Assembly: GCA_015143295.1 (NCBI GenBank)
Contig: CM026561.1
Location: forward strand, 39,994,875 to 40,058,874
Length of the DNA: 64,000 nucleotides
Reading direction: 5' to 3'
Source of the DNA: Tetracentron sinense
Taxonomy: Eukaryota > Streptophyta > Magnoliopsida > Trochodendrales > Trochodendraceae
Shown: one piece after another, positions 33,724 through 45,234 of the stretch
How the letters are laid out: each line of letters begins with the position of its first letter
How positions within the stretch are numbered: the stretch's first letter is position 1
Position numbers and translations under genes: made by a program
The notes under the pieces: model-generated
Seen by the model: the letters and a program-made list of their open reading frames with translations, nothing else
The model's database searches: none
Told to the model about the DNA's origin: nothing

Positions 33724-33960
33724 AGTGTACCCAATCGGGTGCACAATAAGTAGGGTGGCTCCACCACTGTGCAACAAGTTAGTCCAAAAGGTAGACCTAT
33801 GTAACCATGCACCCTGAAAAGGGAGTCTGAAACAGCAGGCTCTAACAGGCCCACTGATGGGACTAGCTGAAAGGCCAAACCCATCCCTCAGCAAAGCACA
33901 TATAGGAGACGCCAAAATGGCTAACCATCGGGCCCGCTTATTTTGAGGGCCCACAGTCCA
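33724..33960. repeat. Block shared with 47499-47730
   Basis: Both blocks run from GTGTACCCAA through TAAGTAGGGTGGCTC, AAGTTAGTCCAAAAGG and CCCATCCCTCAGCAAA to GGGCCCGCTTATTTTGAGGG. Together with the RNase H fragment this shows a third, partial copy of the distal end of the extensin duplication unit. Confidence 0.82.
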
Positions 33961-34515
33961 CTCCAGTCCCTATGGGTGGCTCAAGTTGCAACAAACCCAT
34001 GGGTTGCTCCAAATCATCCACTGACCCCATCGGTCGCCCCAAATGCAATCGATCCTATAGGTCGCCCCAAGTGCAACCGACCCTATGGGTTACCCCATAT
34101 ACAACAAATCCAATGGGTCGCTCCAGATGCAACAAACCCAATGGGTCACCCCAGATTCAACAGACTCAATGGTCACTCCAGATTATACCGACCCCATGTT
34201 TCACCCCAAATGCAATCAACTCTATGGGTCACCCAGATGCAAGAAACTCAACGGGTCACTCCAGATTCAACTGACCCAATGGATCGCCCCAGATTGAACT
34301 AACCCAATGGGTCACCCCAGATTCAACCGACACAATGGGTCGCCACAGATTCAACTCACCCAATGGGTCACCCCAAATGCAACCGACACTACGGGTTGCC
34401 CCAGATGCAAAAAATCCTACGGGTCACTCAAGAAGTAGACCCTATGGGTCGTTCCAGAAGAAATTGACCCTACAGGTCGCTCTAGTAACAATTGATCATA
34501 CGGGTGGCTCTAGTA
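33960..34515. repeat. About 28-bp minisatellite (CCCAATGGGTCACCCCAGATTCAA)
   Basis: About 19 diverged units follow the pattern AATGGGTCACCCCAGAT-CAAC-GACCC. Unit A holds only one recognisable unit at the same relative place (CCCATGGGTCGCTCCAAATG, about 47810-47830), so the array expanded after the copies separated. Open frames across it are incidental. Confidence 0.85.
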
Positions 34516-34869
34516 TCAAAGACCTCAATGAGGCACTTGTAAGCTCACACGGGGATTGGGCGCTCCTTGAATAACTCTTCTCTTGTTATTCTTCTTAATC
34601 TGAGGTTCTTCCCCAAATTAGGAATGCTTAACGATCCAGGTTTATCCGGATTGTAAGGATATTCTCCCACAACAAATAATAAACTACACACAATAGTTGT
34701 GGTAATTTGATAGCAAAGTTCATGATGTCTATTCATAAAAGGACGCTTGAAATTAGCGTGTACAACCGCACCCCATTATTAAAAATTATTGACTGCAAAC
34801 CATTAAATTCATAAAATTACTTCTACACACAAAAAACAAAAAAATATTTATAAATTTTATAATTACACA
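34516..34869. other. Intergenic, no feature seen
   Basis: Unique AT-leaning sequence between the minisatellite and the start of unit A. Confidence 0.5.
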
Positions 34870-35199
34870 CCAATTATAATATAATCAAGATACGGAATAA
34901 AAATTTGAACACCTTTCTTCTTAATTTTTGTATTAGTGACAACTAATTAATGGGAGCAATATTCAGATGTAAATGAGTATAGAGAGAGAAAATGATGAAA
35001 AAGAAAATGCGTAAGTAAATACAATATGGTTTTGAAAGTAAAAGTTTTTCATATTTTATCAATTTAAGACACACGCATAGGATCATTTTATTAAATTAAG
35101 ATGTAAGCTTGTATGGTTAATGATTAGAGAATGAACAATTTTTAAAGACAGCAAAGTATTTGTTTTAGATTTTAAATTGTTTATAAGAATGGAATTGGA

Positions 35200-35875
35200 A
35201 TTGACCTAAAGAATTGAATTCTATGAAATTGAAATTTATTGGATTAAATTCTACAGAATTTATAATTCTGCCATTTGGATGAAATACCGATTATATGAAA
35301 TTTGGATGAATAAAAATTATGCAAAAATAATTTGAAAGAAATAATAAAAATATATAATTATGCAAGTAATATATTTATTAAATAGAAATATTATTTTAAT
35401 TTACTATTATAATTAATTTATGTATTAAATTATTATTTATTAAATTTAAATATTATTATATTTTATAGTTATGATTTTTATGTCTTAAATCATTATTTAC
35501 GTTAGATAATTAGTAAATGAACTTTAAAATTATAATTTGAATATAATAATACGGATATATAATTATATAATTGATATATTTATTAAAATTATAATTTATA
35601 ATAATTATTTAATGTATTAAATTATTATTTATTAACTCTAAATATTACTGTGAGTATTATTTATAATTTTATTTCTTGATTTATAATAATTAGTATTTAA
35701 TATACTAAGCTTTTATTTATTAAATTTAAATATTATGATAAATATTTTTATTATAGTTATTATTTATTATTTTATATATTAAATTATTATTTACATAAGA
35801 TAATTAGTAAATATAAAATGAAAGTTTGAAATTCTAATTTTAATATAATAATAAGGATATATAATTGTAAGTACC
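35200..35875. other. AT-rich inserted sequence
   Basis: Strongly AT-rich, with recurring ATTATTTATTAAATTTAAATATTAT-type phrases that resume after the solo LTR (38659-38960). It is absent from unit B. The outer ends (GGAATTGGAATTG near 35190 and GGAATTCCAATTCTG-like sequence reversed near 39315) hint at a large MITE-like element, but I cannot fix its ends. Confidence 0.45.
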
Positions 35876-36185
35876 CAATATTTACACTCCTGTCATAACC
35901 ATGGTTAAGCTCTTTCAACCATGGTTACCCTCAGTCGAATCTCTTAACCCTAGGACAAACCCTAATTAAACCCCAGGTAAACCCTAGCCTAGCCCTAGCT
36001 AAGCCCTAAGCCCTTAGGGTTTAAGCCCCAAATCCCAAAGCCTAAAGCCCTTAGGGCTTGAGCCCTAATCCCCTAAGAGTCCAATCCTTGGCCTGGGCCC
36101 AAGCCCAGGCCCAATAAAATTTGAATTTGAACCTCCCGTACCGCATGCGTAGCCTGGGCCTGGCCCTTTGGGCAAAAACCAATGG

Positions 36186-37368
36186 TGTCGGTAGTGGGAT
36201 TACCGACATCCCAAATTGCACTAGTTTGGTAATGTCCATAATCACATTACCGACACCCCTTGGTTTCGTCTTCCTGTAGCACACCCACCCCCTGCGCGGT
36301 TAGGCACGCTTGCTGCCCCTCTCTCCGACATGCTACGCCCCTTTCCGCCTCAGGAGAGCTCCACCAACCCTGGTACTATTACCAGGGGTGTCCCCTTGGC
36401 TCTCCCTATAAATGGCAGCCACCCCCTTGGCTCTCCCTATAAATGGCAGCCACCCCCTTGGCCAAAAAGGACCTAAAAATGCCCTAAGGCTGAGCCCTAT
36501 TGAAACCCAAAGACCATGCCCTTCCCTTGTTTCTGTAGGCAATCCCAAGGGTCCGCGAAGTCCCAGTAGCTTCCCCAGCCGTGCTCCACCACCACAGCAC
36601 GACCGCACCACCGCCACTGCCAGTAGCTACCGCCGCCTGAGGAGTGTTGCAAAAGGGTAGGCCTTCACCCTACCATTATTTTCTTCCGTTTTGAGCATTG
36701 TGAGCCCCTGGTCCTTCCAAGGGAGTTTCTCTTTCAGTTTTGCAGTAAACCCCTTGTGGGGATCCCCCTACCTTCATCATAGGTGTGGGGAGTCCCCTAC
36801 GGGTATAGCACCACATCGGGCACCTCCCTTGACTTCTGGGGATCGCTCACACCATGAGATAACCCCTAATACTCTCATGGTAATAGCCCCACAAGCCCAT
36901 TTCAAGATCTGAAAAAAAAAAAAAAGTTCAGGGCGCGGTAAACTCAGGACCAACACCCATGGTGTGCTAGTTGTTCCAGGGTCTATGGGCCCCACCTGAG
37001 CTATCCATGGGTCCAACCAGGGCATGGGTTATCACCCTAACCCCCTTTTGAGCTTAACCCGAGGTTTATGGGCCACCCCCCTTAACCTAACCATGGTTAG
37101 TTTGTTGTAAACCAAGAACTGCCAGAATGTCGGAAATCATATTACCGACATTTATAATTTTATGCAAATGGTGACCAGACCCACTTTGGCCCATTGTGGG
37201 GCCCACTCCAAGCCACCCCTGGGCCCACCCTAGGCTCAAATTCTTTCCTGGACTCCCCTCTTCAACTCCATTCTCTCAAACCTCCTTGGGTTAACACTTA
37301 ACCCGAGTTAAAAGGGCTTTAACTGTGGTTAAAAATTTACCAAACTGTCGGTAATCCATCTACCGACA
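36186..37368. promoter_or_regulatory. Three TGTCGGTA-N7-TACCGACA dyads
   Basis: Located at 36186-36208, 37128-37150 (one arm TGTCGGAA) and 37346-37368. All are exactly 23 bases with 8-base arms and 7-base spacers, while the spacer sequence differs. A related dyad GGTAATGT-N8-ACATTACC lies near 36230-36253. Confidence 0.72.
36407..36444 (+). promoter_or_regulatory. Duplicated TATA box in the solo LTR
   Basis: A 31-bp tandem duplication (CCCCTTGGCTCTCCCTATAA and following) places TATAAAT at both 36407-36413 and 36438-36444, with a third partial unit after it. Confidence 0.7.
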
Positions 37369-37949
37369 ATGTGTTTTTTTGGGTTTTTTGGGCCTTGCAG
37401 TGGCCCACAACCCATGGGGGCCCTCCAACTGACCTGACCCAGCCCCTGGGACCCAATCCACGATATTTCAGGCCTTGCCCTTGCCTTTACCATGGTTAAA
37501 AGTTAACCATGGTTAATTGGTCAAACCTCATGGATAAATCCCAAAAATTCTCAAAAAATCCAAAATATTCTAAGACTTTAGGAAATATTACTTTTGGATT
37601 GTGTGCTCACGCCTAATCATGGTTAGATGAGTTTAACCATGGTTAACACTTGGTTTAACCATGGTTAAGCTCATTTAAACTTTGGAAAATACCAAAAAAT
37701 CATGAAAAAATTTCAAATGGCATTCTAATCCCAAGCCTAACTTGGTAGAGTGCCTAACCATGATTATCCAGACTAATCATGGTTAAACTCATGTCTTAAC
37801 TATGGTTAGCCCCATTTAACTTGGGAAATTCGGGGGAAATCCCTAAAAATGTTCAAATCACACTTAAGGATCGTAAACATACTTTGGAACTTACCTAACC
37901 CCGGTTAGCAATCCTAACCACAGTTAAGCCCCTCTTGGCCTACTGTGCC

Positions 37950-38215
37950 TAACCCTAAGCCTACCGGGCCCAATCCAAAGCCTATTGGGCTTACTCTTGA
38001 CCTCCAGGTCCATCCAAAGCCTACCGAGCCTAATCTTGGCCTACCGAGCCCAAACCCTTAGTCTACCGGACTACCCATTGGCCTACCGGGCCCAGTCTTG
38101 CCTACCGAGCCTAAACCCTAGCCTATAGGCTTGCACCCTTGGCTTACCGGGCCCAAACTCTAGTCTACCGGACTACCCTTTGGCCTACCGGACCCAATGA
38201 AACATAACCAAGCAC
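37950..38215. repeat. Degenerate GCCTACCGGGCCCAA repeat
   Basis: About 15 irregularly spaced copies of CCTACCGG/GAGCCC within the solo LTR, with alternating CTACCGGACTACCC variants. No coding sense. Confidence 0.65.
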
Positions 38216-38972
38216 TTGACCAACCCGGTCAACCACTCATAGCCTCTCGGCTAAACCCTAAGTCACCTTTGGTGCACACACAACACTCCCTTAGCCTTGG
38301 CATGGGCTCATGTGCTAGAACTACGCTCGATCTGATCCCACCCTAATGTGAATACGTAGGCAACTCAACCCGGGTTCAACACTAGTTTAGCTTTTCCTTT
38401 CTTGGATTAGTATAAACTAAACCTAAGGCATTTGACTGATAATTGACATTAATTTGGCTTAAACCTAATAAGTAAGGAACCGTTATAAAACGGAAGTATC
38501 GGGGTGCCTAACACCTTCCCCGGGCTTAACCAAACCTTTTACTCAGAACTCTAAGCAAACCAAGACCTTATCCATTACCCGGGACTTATCCCTACTGAAT
38601 TAAGAAGTGGCGACTTTGAACATAACACAACATCTGGGCACCAAAATCCATGCTCACAATAATTATATAAGTAATTTATTTATTAAAATTTAATTAATAT
38701 TATAAGTTATAATTATTAATTATATAATTCCTAATTATCATTTTACGTATCTAATTTCTATTTACATAAAATAATAATAATTAAAATATTTAATTCATTA
38801 TTTATTTATTAAATTTAAATATTATAATTATTAATCATTATTATTTATACAATTATTTATTAATATGTATTTGTTATGATTTAATATATTCAATAATTAT
38901 ATATTAAATTTAAGTATTATTATAAATTATAATTATAATTTTTTATTTATTAAATTATTATTCACTTATGCT

Positions 38973-39113
38973 ATGTTTGGTTGCCGAGAAAATTGATGAA
39001 AACAAAGAAAAGAAAAGGAAATTTTGGATTTTTAATACAATTTTTAGTTGTGTTTTGTCTAATTTTCTTTTCTTTTCCATGTTTTTACTTATTTTCTCGA
39101 CAACCAAACATAG
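38973..39113. mobile_element. Foldback MITE, 141 bp
   Basis: CTATGTTTGGTTGCCGAG at the left and its reverse complement (CTCGACAACCAAACATAG) at the right form terminal inverted repeats of about 23 bases with one mismatch. The centre is A/T-rich. No target duplication can be called with certainty. Confidence 0.72.
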
Positions 39114-39844
39114 GGTTAAGGTTTGGAGAGAAATTTTCATAAAGTTTGTTTCCGTCAATTCCGCAACAGTGTGCATTTGTCAAATAACACCTCTCAGTAA
39201 GGATTTGAATTTTGTTTATTTAGTGTATGAAATCACTGCTTTAATTCCATGCGGAATATATAAATCAAATTCCAACATTTTTACTAGTACATGTCAAACG
39301 ACAGAATTGGAATTCAAGAACGGAATTCCCAAGTCCATTTATCAATTCCATAAATCCAAATGCACCCTTAAGTAAATTGTAAAAGCCCATTGAGCTATCT
39401 TAATGAAGACCGGGCATCAGAGCTTAATGGGACTACTGACAGTTAAGAATATTTAAGTCCTTAAATATAGCATTAATATATATTAAGATCTTAAGTTAAG
39501 ACTTCCCAAATGCTGCCTTAAGCAAACTTGCATTTTGACTTAACAAGCTTTCCCTCTCATAGCCATTCTAGAACAAACTACCGATTGATCTGACCAGATC
39601 AAACACGGTTACACTAGAAAATATAAAAATGAAAATTTGCCAGCCGTACTACACCCATGTACCTACTCCTTCCTTTCATTAGGATATTTGGTCTTGACTT
39701 GTTCATAGAAGAAAATGTAAGTGGGAACTCAGTTTCAGATGGTTGAAAAATGTAGACATTAGAATATGATATTATTAGCTTTGATCCAGTCTGTTCACTT
39801 CATTAAACAAATATATCATTGAAATCAGTCATTCTAGGGTTTCC

Positions 39845-39852
39845 TATATAAT
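39845..39852 (+). promoter_or_regulatory. TATA box of extensin gene A
   Basis: TATATAAT lies 102 bases upstream of the start codon, giving a 5' leader of about 70 bases. It is conserved at 50467-50474 in the paralogue, along with several hundred bases upstream. Confidence 0.78.
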
Positions 39853-39946
39853 GGTCTACCCCCCATTCCTACCATATATCCAAGTCTCATATCAATAGCT
39901 AAACAGAACATTTAGGCGCCACCGGAGATCGGTCAAGTCGCCTGAA

Positions 39947-41425
39947 ATGATGAATTCGAAGAAGGCGGGGCAATGGCCTCGCCTAGTTTATGCTATGGCG
40001 TTTTGCCTGATAGCCACAAATGTAGTTGCTGATGACCATTATGTTTACTCTTCGCCGCCACCGCCACCGCCATCACCATCCCCTCCGCCACCATACTACT
40101 ACAAGTCCCCACCACCACCATCCCCATCACCTCCTCGACCATATTACTACAAGTCTCCTCCTCCACCATCACCACCTCCTTCTTACCACTACAAATCACC
40201 ACCTCCACCATCACCATCACCTCCTCCTTCATACTACTATAAGTCACCACCACCACCATCACCATCTCCTCCACCACCTTACCACTACAAGTCACCACCT
40301 CCACCATCACCATCCCCACCACCACCCTACTACTATAAGTCACCACCACCGCCATCACCATCTCCTCCTCCACCTTACCACTACAACTCACCACATCCAC
40401 CATCACCATCCCCACCACCTCCCTATATCTATAAATCACCTCCTCCGCCATCTCCATCGCCACCACCTCCCTATGTCTACAAATCACCACCTCCACCATC
40501 ACCCTCGCCACCACCTCCCTATGTGTACAAATCACCACCTCCCCCATCTCCTTCGCCACCACCCCCCTATGTCTACAAATCACCACCTCCGCCATCTCCT
40601 TCGCCACCACCTCCCTATGTTTACAAATCACCACCTCCACCAACTCCTTCGCCACCACCTCCGTATGTCTACATATCTCCTCCTCCACCATCTCCATCAC
40701 CACCACCCCCCTATATCTATAAGTCACCACCTCCACCATCTCCATCGCCACCACCTCCATATATCTATAAATCACCTCCACCACCATCTCCTTCGCCACC
40801 ACCTCCGTATATCTATAAGTCACCACCTCCACCATCTCCCTCGCCGCCACCTCCCTATGTCTATAAGTCACCACCTCCGCCATCTCCCTCGCCGCCACCT
40901 CCCTATGTCTATAAATCACCTCCTCCGCCATCTCCATCGCCGCCATCTCCATCGCCGCCACCTCCCTATGTCTACAAATCACCACCTCCACCATCTCCCT
41001 CGCCACCACCTCCCTATGTCTATAAATCACCACCTCCACCATCTCCGTCCCCACCACCTCCCTATGTCTATAAATCACCACCTCCACCATCTCTGTCCCC
41101 ACCACCTCCTTATATATATAAATCACCACCTCCACCATCTTTGTCGCCGCCACCTCCCTATATCTATAAATCACCACCTCCACCATCTCCGTCGCCGCCA
41201 CCTCCCTATATCTATAAATCACCTCCTCCACCATCTCCATCACCACCTCCTCCTTATTATTACAAGTCTCCACCTCCGCCATCACCATCTCCACCTCCTC
41301 CATACTACTACAAATCACCGCCTCCACCACCTCCTCCTTATTATTACAACTCACCTCCACCCCCATCATCCTCTCCTCCTCCTCCCTACTACTACAAGTC
41401 ACCCCCACCTCCCAGTGTCTACTAA
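39947..41425 (+). CDS. Extensin, classical SP4/YxYK repeat protein (gene A)
   Basis: 492-residue hydroxyproline-rich cell-wall glycoprotein. Residues 1 to about 28 form a signal peptide (basic start, hydrophobic A-M-A-F-C-L-I-A core, likely cut near V-V-A-D). The rest is about 28 blocks of S-P-P-P-P-S-P-S-P-P-P-P-Y-x-Y-K, 16 residues each, with x as Y, H, V or I. SPPPP is the substrate for prolyl hydroxylation and arabinosylation; Y-x-Y motifs allow intra- and intermolecular Tyr cross-links in the wall; Lys gives positive charge for pectin. One block has I for K (Y-V-Y-I), two end in N, and two have S-L-S. The gene is intronless in the coding region. Start: the first of two adjacent ATGs. Paralogue at 50570-52198. 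Confidence 0.95.
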   Translation: MMNSKKAGQWPRLVYAMAFCLIATNVVADDHYVYSSPPPPPPSPSPPPPYYYKSPPPPSPSPPRPYYYKSPPPPSPPPSYHYKSPPPPSPSPPPSYYYKSPPPPSPSPPPPYHYKSPPPPSPSPPPPYYYKSPPPPSPSPPPPYHYNSPHPPSPSPPPPYIYKSPPPPSPSPPPPYVYKSPPPPSPSPPPPYVYKSPPPPSPSPPPPYVYKSPPPPSPSPPPPYVYKSPPPPTPSPPPPYVYISPPPPSPSPPPPYIYKSPPPPSPSPPPPYIYKSPPPPSPSPPPPYIYKSPPPPSPSPPPPYVYKSPPPPSPSPPPPYVYKSPPPPSPSPPSPSPPPPYVYKSPPPPSPSPPPPYVYKSPPPPSPSPPPPYVYKSPPPPSLSPPPPYIYKSPPPPSLSPPPPYIYKSPPPPSPSPPPPYIYKSPPPPSPSPPPPYYYKSPPPPSPSPPPPYYYKSPPPPPPPYYYNSPPPPSSSPPPPYYYKSPPPPSVY

Positions 41426-43018
41426 GCACACAATTATATCTTGAAGCAGGTAAAATGGGCAACGAGAATAACCGACTTTCCATGGAGTTGGAATTAGTCT
41501 TTCCAAGCACTGTTTTTCATTCTTAAGCCATGGCTGGCGTTTGATAATAAGAAGTTCCTCCAAGGGCAGGGCTTAGCATTTTCTTTGTACGCAGCATTCA
41601 TTTTATTAGAGGAATAATATTCAGAAAAATTCAATTATATTATGTTTCATTCCTTGTATTGTTTGGTCTAAGAAATGAAACAAATTACAATGCAGTTCTA
41701 GTTTGCCTTGTTTGACATCTCTATGTTTGATTTAAGATTTTGCTTGCCCCCCTCTCCCTTTTTGTGAGAATGCCCACACGTACCTGACACAAAGTCATCC
41801 TCTTCTTTCCCCAAAAAGGGAGAGTGTAATAGGAAGAAAGTGGGTCTATTACCCTCCGGTGATGTAGTTTTCATTTATCTCCTTGTGTAAGTTTATTTTT
41901 ACCTATAAGTCCCTGCATTAAGTGCTCTTGCATATAGCTCATTCCCAGTTCCCTATTATTTTGATTTTTAGTTTGTTTTTGTTGGCTGTGAACTCCCACA
42001 CTTAGGCTAAGAGGTTGTAAGGGGGACGGTTACAAAATGTACACTTAAACTATTATCGCTTGTTGCAATTAATGTCGTTTTAATGACAAATCTTCCCGTC
42101 TAGCTGGGATGGTGAAGTTGTTCTCCTTGTTGGAAGGAGGTCATGAGTTGAGGAAACTACCAATGAGTTCCTATGCGAAACTAATAACTAACTGTAGATA
42201 AATAATAATGACAATGTAGGCCACCAATAAGATGACAAATCTTCGACAAACAAGGATAAGATATAACCCTTAGATCATTCTAGAGTCATGGGCTGCAAAA
42301 GTCATGGTCGAGAAGTTGAAATCGTGGAGGTTTATCATCGATGCTGTTAACAGGCTGTTACTTCAGAGGTTTATATTCAAAAAAAATTATCATAATTGTC
42401 ATTATTATTTTTAATCATGGGGGTTTGTACGAACATTCCCTAAGATTATTGATGAAATTCTGTTTCGTAATTGAAGAAATTCCGTTCACAAATTACCGTT
42501 TGCTTTTGAGTGGTGGCATTTGAGCCATTAACCAATAAATTTGGGGTATTTTGATATATCAATAAATAAATAAAAATTTAAAAAGCCCTCTTTTTTAATG
42601 GTATTTTGATATTTCAATAATTTTAAATAAAGGCCGTCTTTTTAACGGTTTTTTGATATTTCTATAATTTTAGAAGAGGGCCTATTTGACTTCAGTTAAT
42701 TTACTACCATATTTGAAATCGACACATATGGTAGCTATGTTTGTACGAACATTCCCTTTCATAGGTAAATTTGAAAGGGATAGGTATGTTTGATTCTGTC
42801 TTTTTAGCCATTATTTCTCCGCATCTTAATTTAATAGGATTCATTCAACAGTTGCTTTTTCTTTCCGACCTTGTTTTCTTTTTGTTTGAGGCTGTGTTGC
42901 TGCAGAGTTTTCTCTGCCTAATTGGTACCCAGTCATCAAAAATTTGTTTTAGGGTATGTTTGACTGCAGGGTTTTCTCTGCCTCCAAAACGACATCACTA
43001 GTTTGTTTGTGTGTTTGA
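41426..43018 (+). other. 3' UTR and downstream flank of extensin gene A
   Basis: No further gene. The first about 900 bases match unit B (52199-52960), showing that the duplication includes the 3' flank. AATAAT at 41613 is a possible poly(A) signal; no AATAAA is nearby. 42530-43018 holds AT-rich sequence and two phrases GCAGAGTTTTCTCTGCC and GCAGGGTTTTCTCTGCC, matching 54900-55060. Confidence 0.65.
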
Positions 43019-43109
43019 CAAGGGGAGGAGCCAGGTGGGGGCCTGTAGCGGCACGTGCCCCCACTGAATTTTTAAAAAAAATTTCCCTTTATTTTATGCA
43101 AGCCATTGG

Positions 43110-43470
43110 AATGGGCGGATCATTCAATTGCGATTAAACTTGGGGAGAGTTCAATCACACTTAGTCAACACATGTCCCTTTTAACCTTTGTTAACTGTAG
43201 TTAAGATTCACTAACTCTTGGGGTTCAACAATATAACCTTAGTTTTGTTAAAATAATAATACAAATATTAACCCTAAGATTTAGAGTTCCTAACTGAAGT
43301 TAAATATTTTCTTTCTTCTAAAAACCAAGGCCTCTATTGTTGATCGAAGCCCAATAATTAGTAAATCTTAACCACTGTTAATAGAGGTTAAAAGGGACAC
43401 GTGTTGACCTATGGGTGCAATTGAACTCTCCCCAAGTTCAATCGCAATTGACTGTGATCCGATCTCCATG
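43110..43470. repeat. Foldback repeat inside the hAT-like element
   Basis: TCAATTGCGATTAAACTTGG near 43128 is the inverse of CCAAGTTCAATCGCAATTGA ending near 43451, and AACACATGTCCCTTTTAACC near 43170 is the inverse of GGTTAAAAGGGACACGTGTT near 43388. Arms are about 80 bases. No target duplication is visible, so it may be structure of the host element, not a separate MITE. Confidence 0.65.
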
Positions 43471-43770
43471 CAGGTGCCATTGAACTTTTAAAAAGTATTT
43501 TTATATCATGTTGTTTAATTATTTTATTGGGTGTAATTGTAGAGCCCCAGACTTTTCCATGCTTAATACATGACACTTTCGTTGTCATCTTGCCTTTTAA
43601 GAGGTGTGATTAATAAATGAGGAAGAATTTGGAAATTTCGAAATTTCAGAATTGTTCCTCTTCGAAGTACGAACACAACGCAAGTTGAATCGTCAAAATC
43701 GGACGAACGAGTCAAAAGATATGGCCAAAACAGTCTGTACCTGTAGGAAAACGTATACTGTGTGCATCCG

Positions 43771-44200
43771 TTGTACAACTCACCACGGGCACGTTGTGCA
43801 ACTCACCACGGGCACGTTGTACAACTCACCACGGGCACGTTTGTATAGTACAACGAGTTGGCACTATTCACAGCACAACGAGTTGGCACTATTCACAGCA
43901 CAACGAGTTGACACTATTCACAGTACAACGAGTTGGCACTATTCACAGCACAACGAGTTGGCACTATTCACAGCACAACGAGTTGGCACTATTCATAGTA
44001 CAACGAGTTGGCACTATTCACAGCACAACGAGTTGGCACTATTCATAGCACAACGAGTTGGCACTATTCACAGCACAACGAGTTGGCACTATTCACAGCA
44101 CAACGAGTTGGCACTATTCACAGCACAACGAGTTGGCACTGTTCACAGCACAACGTGCTCGACACTGTTCACAACACCACGTGTTCAGCACTCGTGTTTT
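43771..44200. repeat. 25-bp minisatellite ACAACGAGTTGGCACTATTC
   Basis: Twelve nearly identical 25-base units lie at 43850-44149, followed by two degenerate ones. Before them are three 23-24-base units around GTTGTACAACTCACCACGGG (43771-43842). Differences between units are few (CATAG for CACAG, GTTGAC for GTTGGC), so the array is recently homogenised. It lies in the U3-like part of the solo LTR. Confidence 0.92.
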
Positions 44201-44722
44201 TACAGAAATTCCAGTAAGGGTATTATGGTCTTTGGTCGGTTACTCTTACCTTAAGAGTTTAACCCAAGCCTTTAGGGCTTCATTCGACACTTAGAGAGTT
44301 TGAGAGAATAGGAGAAAGGGGAGAAGGCGATTCCAACCTAGGGTTCCCATTTTGGAGAGAAATCAAAGGGTTTTGAAACCCTAGATCAACCTCCAGCCCA
44401 TTTTTCTTCAAGATCAAGGCACAAACTCATGAGGAGCATCTCCTCAAACTAGGGCAGCAGCTACACAGACGTTTTGGAAAGGGGTCTCTTCCTCATTTCT
44501 TCAAGGTCGGTGCTTCTTACTACCCTCCTAGTTATAGTTCCTCTTTCCCCTTCTTTTCTCTTCATTTTCTTTCATTTACACATGTGCTATGAGATGGATG
44601 AATGGTAAATGGTGAATGGTGAATGATGAATGGAGATGGGATGGGCGATTGGATGCCAATGGTTGTGTGTGATGAACAAATGGGGAAGGGCATTGTTCCA
44701 ATAATGAACGTACATGTATGAT

Positions 44723-44968
44723 ATGAATAAAACCCATCTAGAAAAGCATGTTGTAGGGTAAATCCATAATGAACACACCATGTTTGATGAAATGCCAAGG
44801 TGAACACAGTGAGCTGAAAATCTGGAAATGCATGCCTAATAAATTATGAATAAAACTCATCTAGAAAAGCATGTTGTAGGGTAAATCCATAATGAACACA
44901 CCATGTTTGATGAAATGCCAAGGTGAACACAGTGAGCTGAAAATCTGGAAATGCATGCCTAATAAATT
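44723..44968. repeat. 123-bp tandem duplication
   Basis: 44723-44845 and 44846-44968 are identical but for one base (AACCC against AACTC). It lies inside the solo LTR and is very recent. Confidence 0.92.
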
Positions 44969-45234
44969 ATGAATATTGCTAGGGACTATGATAGTGTGTT
45001 TCCTGTTTTCCCATAATGCTATGAATATTACATTACTCAATCTTTGATACTATATGTGTTGTGAAATTACCCAAATGTCATCTTTAAATTTGAATGCAAG
45101 TATGTACACGGTTTCCACGAGCACGGCATGCATGGCATGATTTATCGAGGTTTTCAAGAACATGGTTAGAGGTGGGACATATCCTACGATATGTTTTACC
45201 TCGCTTTTCACAAGAAGACACGAACCAACATTCC

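Larger units (their letters stand above)
35876..38658 (+). mobile_element. Solo LTR of a large Gypsy family, in unit A only
   Basis: It begins TGTAAGTACCC and ends CATGCTCACA, with a perfect 5-bp duplication ATAAT (35871-35875 and 38659-38663). Length is 2783 bp, with no coding domain inside. GGGGTGCCTAACACCTTCCC near its end is common in plant Gypsy LTRs. It contains three TGTCGGWA-N7-TACCGACA dyads, many TAACCATGGTTA palindromes, a doubled TATA box, and a degenerate repeat of GCCTACCGGGCCCAA (37950-38215). Confidence 0.9.

Noticed and set aside
33943..34302. Overlapping 100-119 codon frames rich in Pro, Asn and Gln
   Set aside because: They translate the 28-base minisatellite in several frames, with no sign of a gene.
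35940..36060. Telomere-like CCCTAA/CCCTAG tract
   Set aside because: Irregular, interspersed with other bases, and inside a solo LTR with target duplications, so not an interstitial telomere array.
39993..41510. 505-codon antisense frame and a 472-codon His-rich frame over extensin A (likewise 548 and 522 codons over gene B)
   Set aside because: They arise from the strongly biased CCA/CCT/TAT/AAA repeat, which lacks stops in other frames. Only the frame with signal peptide and SPPPP blocks is biologically sensible.
43850..44149. CRISPR-like direct repeats
   Set aside because: Units are head-to-tail without spacers, in a plant LTR. It is a minisatellite.
43652..44254. 200-codon frame of repeated H-S-T-T-S-W-H-Y-S-Q
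   Set aside because: Product of a 25-base minisatellite reading through all three frames. It lies inside a solo LTR with no domain or start context.
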